The position numbers and the translations under genes were made by a program. From NCBI GenBank assembly GCA_022701365.1, contig JAKUHH010000090.1:453001-517000 (forward strand): a stretch of 64,000 bases of DNA. Direction: 5' to 3'. Shown here one piece after another: positions 1 through 9,000 of the stretch (its first letter is position 1; each line of letters opens with the position of its first letter). The notes below the pieces were generated by a model. It was not told where the DNA came from. It ran no database searches and worked only from the letters and a program-made list of their open reading frames with translations. The DNA is from Mycocentrospora acerina. Taxonomy: Eukaryota; Ascomycota; Dothideomycetes; Pleosporales.

Positions 1-3000
1 AGCCAGCAATTCGCGCCGGATACGGGCAAAATTGAGGTCTACCGCTCTGCCGGTGGTAACGGAGGTATGTACTTGTCCACACCCACGTGCACTTCTACGG
101 AATATGCTAACGATTTACCTCAGTACGTCTAGACGGGGGTAACGGGTATGCAGGAGCGATCATTACGCGTAAGTTCATTTCTTGTTTCAACATTTTCTCT
201 CACCTGGCTTCTTACGTGGGTTCTCACGGGACTGCCCACGTGGCTACCCGTTTGGGTTCTCACGTGGCCTCTCACGTGGCTACTTATTTGGTTTCTCTCA
301 CCTGTAGCCCTACTTCTTTCACTCCACTCTACATGTTTCCCCGCTATTGTATCTCTTTGTTTCTTTATCTCTGAGAATGTTTTCCAACGCACTCCGGACA
401 TGTACCTGCCTGGAGGCTCCTACCTGGATACCTGGACACAGCATGCAGTCACTCGCCGCAGTTTAGCAGTAGGTGTTGCAGCTACAAATCTTCACATAGC
501 TTGAGAGCGTGCAGTCACTCGCCGCACTCTAGCCACGGTTGCTGCAGCCCAGTAGCAGGTACTGTAACCACAACAATTCCCGGCTGCCTGGACACAGCTT
601 GCAGTCACTCGCCGCAGTCTATCGGCAGGTGTTGTAGTTACACCACTTCACCAGGCCTGAGTGAGCATGCATTCAATCGCCGCATTCTTGCCACAGGTAC
701 TGTAGCCACACCACTTCACAGAGCCTGGGTGAGCATGCAGTCGCTTGCCGCAGCCCAGCAGCAGGTGTTGTAGCCACAACAATTCTCAGATACCTGGCCA
801 TAGCTTACAGTCACTCGCTGCAGTCTATCGACAGGTGTCGTAGCTACGTCACTTCACGAAGCTTCAGAAAGCATGTAGTCACTTGCTTCGGCCAAGTGTC
901 AGGTACTGTAGCCACAACAATTCCTTGCTGTCTAGACACAGCTTGCAGTCACTTGCAGTCACAATCTACCGGCAGGTGCTGCAGCTACAACAATTCCCGG
1001 CTACCTGGACACAGCTTGCAGTCACTCGCCGCAGTCTATCGGCAGGTGTTGTAGTTACACCACTTCACCAAGCTTCAGAGAGCATGCAGTCAATCGCCGA
1101 GGTCGAGCGATAGGTGCTGTAGCCACAGAACTTCTGTCGTTACTACTACCACTAGCCCTCACCGAAGCACTCTCCAATATGAGTGTCTCCGAGGAAGACT
1201 TTCCCAGCGACCTCACAAATAGCAGGAGCTATGCAACGTCCTTTCTGCCGCACCAGGGTGGTGCCGGGTGCCTGCCTCTACTGCGCCTTCCTCACAACAC
1301 AAGATGGCATGCACCCGGCGCGCTCCTTCCCAAGATTCAGGGCTGGAGCCTGGCATCTTGAAAAATGCACCTTCCCAAGATCCAGGACTGCAGCCCCGCA
1401 CGTCAATATATATTGAGCTCCTCGCCTCGCTCTTCTTTCTCGTCATCCACATCGAGTGGCATCACTGCAAGCCTGCTATTCGAGGGCCTCGTTTTCCTCG
1501 CTGTCCGTCTTGTTCTACACTCCCTTTGTCTCTCTGTAGCCACCGGCGATCAGCAGCTGTCTGGGCTGAGACCAAGCTCGCTGCCCCCACGTTCCTTTGC
1601 TCTCTCTCTCGACTAGAGGGTCACCCATTCGCCTGCACAGAGGTTACGCAAAGCCTTTTTTGAAAGCCCCCTCAGCCTCGCTCTACGCTCCTTTTCTCGC
1701 TCTCGACCAAGAGGGTACCCACACGCCTGTCTATAGGAGGTTTTGAAAAAGCCTTTTTCGAAAGCCCCTCAGTCTCTCCATTTGATCATGATGGTGTCCT
1801 CCCGTTCGCCTCGACGCACCTCCAGGTCACCGGATCGTGACGACAAGGCGGAGCCCCCCTCAGCCATTACAATTCTGGAGTACGTGCTGTGGCTACTGTG
1901 CACTTGCATCAGCCTCTCGCCAAAGGCCCTCACCAACCCCGTCTTCGCGCTGGTGCTATACGCCGAGAAGGTGATTGAGCAGTTCATGTTGGACGCGAGC
2001 ATCACCTTTGCTCCGAACCTCCTCGAGGTCCTCGAAAGTGCCACTCCACCCTCAACAACCTACTTCAAGAGCCTCCCAGCCTTTTCCCAAACCCACAAGG
2101 TGTGGGGTGTGTATCTCTTGGTGCTTGAGAAGTCTGGCTTCCGACCAAAGATCTACATCGGTTCAGGCACATGCAGGACAAGAGGTATCCACGCTCGGTT
2201 CTCGCAGTACGACAGTCTCGACCTGCTTCCCATCTATGTCCAAAAGGCCATTGATAGTGGCTACACGATCGTTCACAAGGGACTGCTCTGCTGGGCACCG
2301 CTTCCGACCGCCATGCAACGTTATCCATTCCGCGTCCTCTTCCTGGCCCTTGAGGCTACCTTCAGCTGGGCATTCTGGGCGATGTACTCACGCAAGTGGG
2401 TCTTTATGCATTCTCTCTGTCGTTGGCCAATCGAGTCCCTCGGTTACGATGGTTGCTGTTCGCACTCAAGCATGAGTGAGAAGGTGGCTGGTGAGACTGG
2501 GAACCTCACTCCGGAGCAAATCGAAGCAGCAGAGGCACAGCGACTGCAAGCAGCGAAGGATTACCAAGCGGCCTACTATCTCAAGCAGAAGGAGCTGAAC
2601 CCGGACGGATGGCTGGCTGGCAGACGCAAGTCTGAGAAAACGTACCAAGCCAAAGTTCTCGCCACTGGAAAATATTCGTGCACACCGTGCGATAGGGTCT
2701 TCGCCTCTTCCAAGGACCAGAGAAGACATGAAGCTTCAGACATACACATCGCCAACGTGGCTGGGGTCCGAAAAACCGTCATCCACACAGGCGCCCAAGC
2801 CCGGCACGCAGACAACAAGGCCTTGAAACGATACTATTGCTCAACCTGTGACAAGAGCTTCGTTACCCAACAGAAGAAGAACCAGCACATGGCGGGCAAG
2901 AGGCACGCCAAGAAGGCTGCATCGGGTCGCTCGGTGAGGACGATCGCCTAGTTTGCTACTGGTGGTTGGCTGAACAGCGTACTCATCACTATCGAGGTGC

Positions 3001-6000
3001 TCGTTTCTGGAGTATGCATACCAGTAATTTTTTTGGCTTTGCTGTTGTGCTGTTTTCTAGAATTGCAATCTTAGGATGTTTCTCTTTTGCTTTGAAATTC
3101 TCGTAGTAGATTCCTGCTGTATTCGTCAGCTAGCCATATGTGGCGTCTCTCACTACTGTGTTTCTTTGATTTCCTGCTTCTGAATTCGCTTCTCAACGTA
3201 TCCTGGACACACGGCTGCCTGTAGGATCCTTCCTGGACACCTGGACGCAGCATTCAGTCACTCGCCGCAGTCTAGCCACAGGTACTGTAGCCACACCACT
3301 TCACAGAGCCTGGGTGAGCATGTCGTCACTCGCTGTGGTCTATTATCAGGTGCTGTAGCTACAACACTTTTCGGGTACCTGGACATAACGTGCACTCACT
3401 TGCTGCAATCTGGCAGCAGGTGTTGTAGCTACACCACTTCACAGAGCCTGGATGAGCATTCAGTCACTTGCCACAGTCTGGTACGAGATGCTGTAGCCAC
3501 AATAATTCTCAGATACCTAGACGCAGCATGCAGTCACTCGCCGCAGTCTAGCGGTTGGTACTACAGCTGCAACAATGCCTTCTTACTCAGTATCTTACAT
3601 GGCTTTTCACGTGGCTACACAGTTGGTCTCTTGCAGGCTTTCTTGCGTAGTTACACGTTTGGCTTCTCACTAGACTTCTCATGTGGCTACACAGTTGGTT
3701 TCTCGCATAACCTCTCGTGTAGCTACACGGTTGGTTTCTTGCAGGACTTCTTACGTGGCTACACAGTTGGTCTCTTGCAGAGCTTTTCATGTAGCTACAC
3801 GTGGACACAACATGCATGTATTTGTCGCAGTCCAGCGGCCAGTATTACAGCTACAATATCCTACAAAGCCTGAGAGAGTAGAAGAGGCATTAAGCATCAA
3901 ATGTCCACATCAAAGTGTGGCTGGATTCCGCAAAACTGCTCTCCATACAGGTACCCAGGCCCGGTACCCAGACAAAAAAGCCTTAAAACGCTACTGTGTT
4001 TGATTGGAGAAGCTCATGCTAGAACTGTGCTGTTTTCTCTAAGCAGACTTGTGATCGTTTGGAGTACCTCGTGCTAAAACCCGCGTTGTATACTCCAAAC
4101 AGATCCATGTTTAATTGGAAAAGCTTGTGTTAGACCCGCGCTGTATTCTCCAAGCAGACTCATGTTTGTTTGGAGTAGCCGGTTTTAAACATGAGTTGTA
4201 TTCTCCAAGCAGATATGTGCTTGATTGAAGAGGCTGGTATTTAATCGCTGGTGTATCCTCCAAGCAAGTTCACGTTTGATTAGAGAAGCTGATGTTAAAT
4301 ACGCGCGTATCCTCCAAGCAGACTTGTTCATACTTGGAGTCGCGCGCGTTAAACTTGAGCTGTATTCTCTAAGCAAACATGTATTTGATTAGAGTCGCTT
4401 GTATTGAATCCCTAGTGTATTCTCCAAGCAGACATGTGTCTGATCAGAGACGCCAGTGTTATATTCCTGTTGTATTCTCCAAACAGACTTATAACACCTG
4501 GAGATGCCCGTGTCACACACCCCCGTATTCTCCAAACAAATTTATGTTGGTTAGAGAAGCCGGTATCAGATACCTACTGTATTCCTCAACCAGCCCAACG
4601 CCCATCTATCTCAGGCGGACTTTTTAGGACTCTGTTGTCGCCAAATCACCTTCTGGAACCCCGGACTTTCCTTTTCTTTCTTCTTTTTATTCTTCAAACT
4701 CTCTTACGTTTAACACTATTTTGAATCATATGCTAATTGCTTGAGGAATACAGCCCATTATGACAGGTAACTACGCACTCTTGCAAAACATTGGTATCCA
4801 ACTAACATGACTGTAGTATGCTGGTCAAGTGCACATGCCGTGGTTCCACATACGAGATTGCTCGCCGAAAGATGCTTCGTGCGCTTGTGGAGTTCCGTAT
4901 TCGCGGTGTCAAGACCAACATTCCCTTCTTGATCAAGCTCCTCACAAACCCCACATTCGTCGAGGGCCAGTGCTGGACCACGTTCATCGACGACACACCC
5001 GCCCTATTCAACCTCATCGGCTCCCAGAACCGTGCCCAGAAGCTTCTCGCGTACCTCGGTGATCTTGCCGTCAACGGCAGTCAGATCAAGGGCCAAATCG
5101 GCGAGCCCAAGTTCAAGGGTGTCATCCCCATCCCTGCTATTGTTGACAAGCACGGCAAAACAGTCGACACTTCTGCCCCTTGTACCGAGGGATGGAGGAA
5201 CGTCATCCTCAAGGACGGCCCTGAAGGCTTCGCAAAGGCTGTCCGTGCCAACAAGGGTTGCTTGATTATGGACACCACCTGGCGTGACGCCCACCAGTCT
5301 CTCCTCGCCACCCGTGTGCGAACTGTTGACCTACTCAACATTGCCACACAAACCAGCCACGCATTCTCCAACGCCTGGGCTCTGGAGTGCTGGGGTGGAG
5401 CCACTTTTGACGTTGCCATGCGCTTCCTCTACGAGGACCCCTGGGAGCGTCTCAGGAAGATGAGGAAGCTTGTGCCCAACATCCCCTTCCAGATGCTTCT
5501 GCGTGGAGCCAACGGTGTTGCGTATTCTTCACTCCCTGACAATGCCATCTTCCACTTCTGTGAGCAGGCCAAGAAGAATGGTGTCGATATCTTCCGTGTC
5601 TTCGATGCTCTGAACGATGTTGAGCAGCTCGAAGTCGGTGTCAAGGCTGTACTCAAGGCTGGTGGTGTTGCTGAAGCTACAGTTTGTTACTCAGGAGATT
5701 TTTTGGTAAGTTCCTGCTTTCTTTCGTCATGACTCCTTCCCCCTTCTCTTCATCAGTCCCTTCCTTCTTCAACACCAACTACTCTTTCCTTCTGTCAACA
5801 AACGGACCTTCCTATCTGCGAATATGGATAAGTATAAGTTCGCGGTCAGTCCTGGCCATCTCTCCGACCATCTCTTTCATCGGACGCATCAGCACCACAG
5901 CAGCCCTGTTGTTGTCCAGAAAGCCTTCTTCTGATCCCCCTGTCCTTCTATTCTGTTGTTGTCGCTAGTGGCAATCGAGCACCTCGACTGTTGTTACACT

Positions 6001-9000
6001 TGCCTCGCTGCAATCCTGAGAGCTCTCGTGTAGCTACGCTCACTTCGCTGCAACTGAGGGTCCTCAAAAAGCCTTTTTTGATACGCCCACACACTCTTTC
6101 GACACAGTCTGTTCGCCAGTAGCAATCGAGCACCTCGGTTGTGGCTACGCTTGCCTTGCTACAGCTCTTCAGGTTCTCACGTAGCTACGCCCACTTCGCT
6201 TTAGCTCTGGGGGTTCCCGTGTAGCCACAATTGCCTCGCTACAGCACTGAAGGTTCTCAAAAAGCCTTTTTTGATACGCCCATACACTCTTTCAACACAA
6301 CCTGTTCGCTAGTAGCAATCGAGCACCTCGGTTGTGGCTACGCTCGCCTCGCTACAGCTCTGTAGGTTCTCGCATAGCTACGCCCACTTCGCTACAAGTC
6401 TGGAGGGTTTCACGTAGCTTCAATTGCCTCGCTACAGCTCTGGAGGTTCTCAAAAAGCCTTTTTTGATACGCCCATACACTCTTTCAACACAACCTATTC
6501 GCCGGTAGTGATCGAGCACCTCGATTGTGGCTACCCCTACAACATGGCTCTGATGGCGACCAATATTTTCGAGTACATGCTGGTGCTTTGCTGGACCTTC
6601 CTCTGCCTTACTCCTTCCAATCAGAAGAATCCTATCTACGCTCAGATTCTTCCCACTCAGGATGCTCTTCGAGAACTCTGGTCCACTTCGCTTCTCACCT
6701 TTGCTCCCGGTCTTCTGAGTGTCTTGCTGTCGCTTACCCCTCCTACCATCGCATACTTCAAGACTCTACCTACAGATGGTTTCAAGCGATTCGGAGTCTA
6801 CCTCCTTGTACTTGAGAAAAAGGGCTGCCTACCGCGAATCTACATCGGGTCAGGTATCGAAGCCCTGTATGGCATACACACAAGGTTCGGGCAATATCGC
6901 AGGGGTGAGAATCTACCTGAATATGTCAGGCGTGCCTTGCGAGATGACTACACCATAACCCACAAAGGACTGCTCTGTTGGATGCCTGTTCCATCTCTTG
7001 CGAAGAGGCTTCCGTACCGTGTCCTCACGATCCTTCTCGAAGCCTGCTTTTCGGTCTTATTCTGGGCTATGGTCTCTAGAAGCAAGGACTATGGCATGCC
7101 TTCCATGTGTCCCTGGTCTGTAACTACGCTCGAATACGATGGCTGCTGCAACCACAACCCTCTCAAGGAGGGTGTCCCAGGAACCGATGAAGGCCATCTG
7201 ACTACAGAGCAAATCGAGGCCCTCGAAGCTGAGAGGAAGCTTAAGAACTCTCGGAGAGACCAGGCCACTCGTGGCACTGAGAGGATAGCCGCCGACTCAA
7301 AGCGACATCGAGATGACAACCTTGCACGTGGCAAATGGGTTTGCACCGACTGCAATGTCAACTTTGGTGCCAGGAATCAACTCAACCACCACAAGACTCT
7401 ACCAAAGCACCTCAACAAGGTGGCCGGCATTGTTCGTCCCGTCCTGAGGCCTGCGGCCAAGGCACGACATGCTCAAGATTTGGCCAGCCGGAGGTTTTAC
7501 TGTGCGGCCTGCAACTATGCTGCCAGTACCCAGAGCAAGCTCACTCTTCACAATGCTACGAATAAGCATTTGAAGACTGTAGCTACGTAACGACTTAGCA
7601 CGCCCTATAATATTCGTGGTCCTCGGATTTCTTTGGTTCTTCTTTTTCAAATCGCTTTATCTAAACAGCTCTTCGACTTAGTCACCTATTGCAGCATTTA
7701 CTAATACATACGAAATAGAATCCAAAGAAACAGAAATACACGCTCCAATACTACCTGGATGTCACTGACAAGATTGTCGCCATGGGCGCCCACATCCTCG
7801 GTGTCAAGGATATGGCTGGTGTTTTGAAGCCTCGTGCTGCTCGTCTGCTTATCGGCGCCATCCGTGAGAAGTACCCGGACCTTCCCATTCATGTTCACAC
7901 CCACGACTCCGCTGGTACTGGTGTTGCCTCCATGGTGGCCTGTGCTGAAGCTGGCGCTGATGCGGTTGATGCCGCTATTGACAGCATGTCTGGTATGACC
8001 TCCCAGCCCAGCGTTGGTGCCATCCTTGCCTCTGTTGAGGGCACCGATTTCGATGCCGGCCTTGATGTCCATATGATTCGCAACCTCGACGCATACTGGG
8101 CTCAGCTCCGTCTACTCTACTCGCCCTTCGAGGCTGGTCTTACTGGACCGGACCCTGAGGTCTACGAGCACGAGATTCCCGGTGGTCAGCTGACCAACCT
8201 CATCTTCCAGGCCTCTCAGCAGGGTCTTGGTGAGCAGTGGGCTCAGACAAAGAAGGCGTACGAGCAGGCCAACGACTTGCTTGGTGACATTGTCAAGGTC
8301 ACACCCACCTCCAAGGTTGTTGGTGACTTGGCTCAATTCATGGTCTCCAACAAGCTGTCGTACGATGATGTTCTCCAAAAGGCCGAGCAACTCGACTTCC
8401 CCTCTTCCGTCCTTGAGTTTTTCGAGGGTCTTATGGGCCAGCCATACGGTGGCTTCCCAGAGCCTCTCCGCTCGCAAGCTCTCCGTGATCGCAGGAAGAT
8501 GGATAAGCGCCCTGGCCTGTACCTCGACCCCGTCGATATTGTCAAGGTCAAGGCAGATCTCAAGGCCAAGTGGGGCGATGCCACCGAGTGCGACGTCGCG
8601 TCCCACATCATGTACCCCAAGGTCTTTGAGGACTACAAGAAGTGGACCACCAAGTACGGTGACCTGTCCGTTCTCCCAACCCGCTACTTCCTTGCGCGTC
8701 CTGAGATTGGTGAGGAGTTCCACGTTGAGCTCGAGAAGGGTAAGGTGCTCATCCTGAAGCTTCTTGCTGTTGGCCCTCTGTCGGAGCAGACCGGTCTGCG
8801 AGAAGTGTTTTACGAGATGAACGGTGAGACACGTACAGTTACCGTTGAGGACCAACACGCTGCTATCGAGAACGTCAGCCGTCCCAAGGCCGACCCCACG
8901 GACAGCAGCCAGGTCGGCTCACCCATGTCGGGTGTGCTGGTCGAGGTCCGTGTTCACGACGGCAGTGACGTCAAGAAGGGTGACCCAATTGCTATCCTCA

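Larger units (their letters stand above)
169..4753 (+). other. Giant spliceosomal intron 2 of pyruvate carboxylase (4585 nt)
   Basis: The donor is GTAAGT directly after exon 2 (…ATTACGC). The acceptor is ATACAG at 4751-4753, preceded by a GCTAAT branch-like site near 4731. Contents in order: array A, array B, a leader with paired repeats, an intact GIY-YIG/zinc-finger gene, array B again, array A again, a relic of a second nuclease gene, then hairpin array D. The stretch 4601-4753 holds only pyrimidine-rich intron end. Removing this span restores the conserved protein reading (ITPHYDSMLVK), so it behaves as an intron despite being roughly 60-90 times the usual size here. Confidence 0.85.
5706..7718 (+). 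other. Giant spliceosomal intron 4 of pyruvate carboxylase (2013 nt)
   Basis: Donor GTAAGT follows …TCAGGAGATTTTTTG. The acceptor is GAAATAG at 7712-7718, with a TTTACTAATAC branch site just upstream. Splicing restores YSGDFL-NPKKQKY, a conserved carboxyltransferase segment (phase 0). It contains about 250 nt of pyrimidine-rich lead, tandem array E and an intact GIY-YIG gene. About 130 nt of AT-rich 3' sequence follows that gene. Confidence 0.9.

Noticed and set aside
148..1113. Plus-strand frames in intron 2 (118, 90 and 76 codons)
   Set aside because: They translate degenerate minisatellite units (repeated SHSPQS-type peptides) and have no conserved domain.
1788..7590. Penelope-like retroelement or LINE as source of the GIY-YIG genes
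   Set aside because: No reverse transcriptase segment is present. The zinc fingers are C-terminal U1-type rather than the finger linked to Penelope endonucleases, and two compact copies are complete without other ORFs.
169..7718. Group I or group II self-splicing introns as hosts of the nuclease genes
   Set aside because: Boundaries have GTAAGT donors, branch sites and AG acceptors. I see no group I/II core elements, and the host gene is nuclear.
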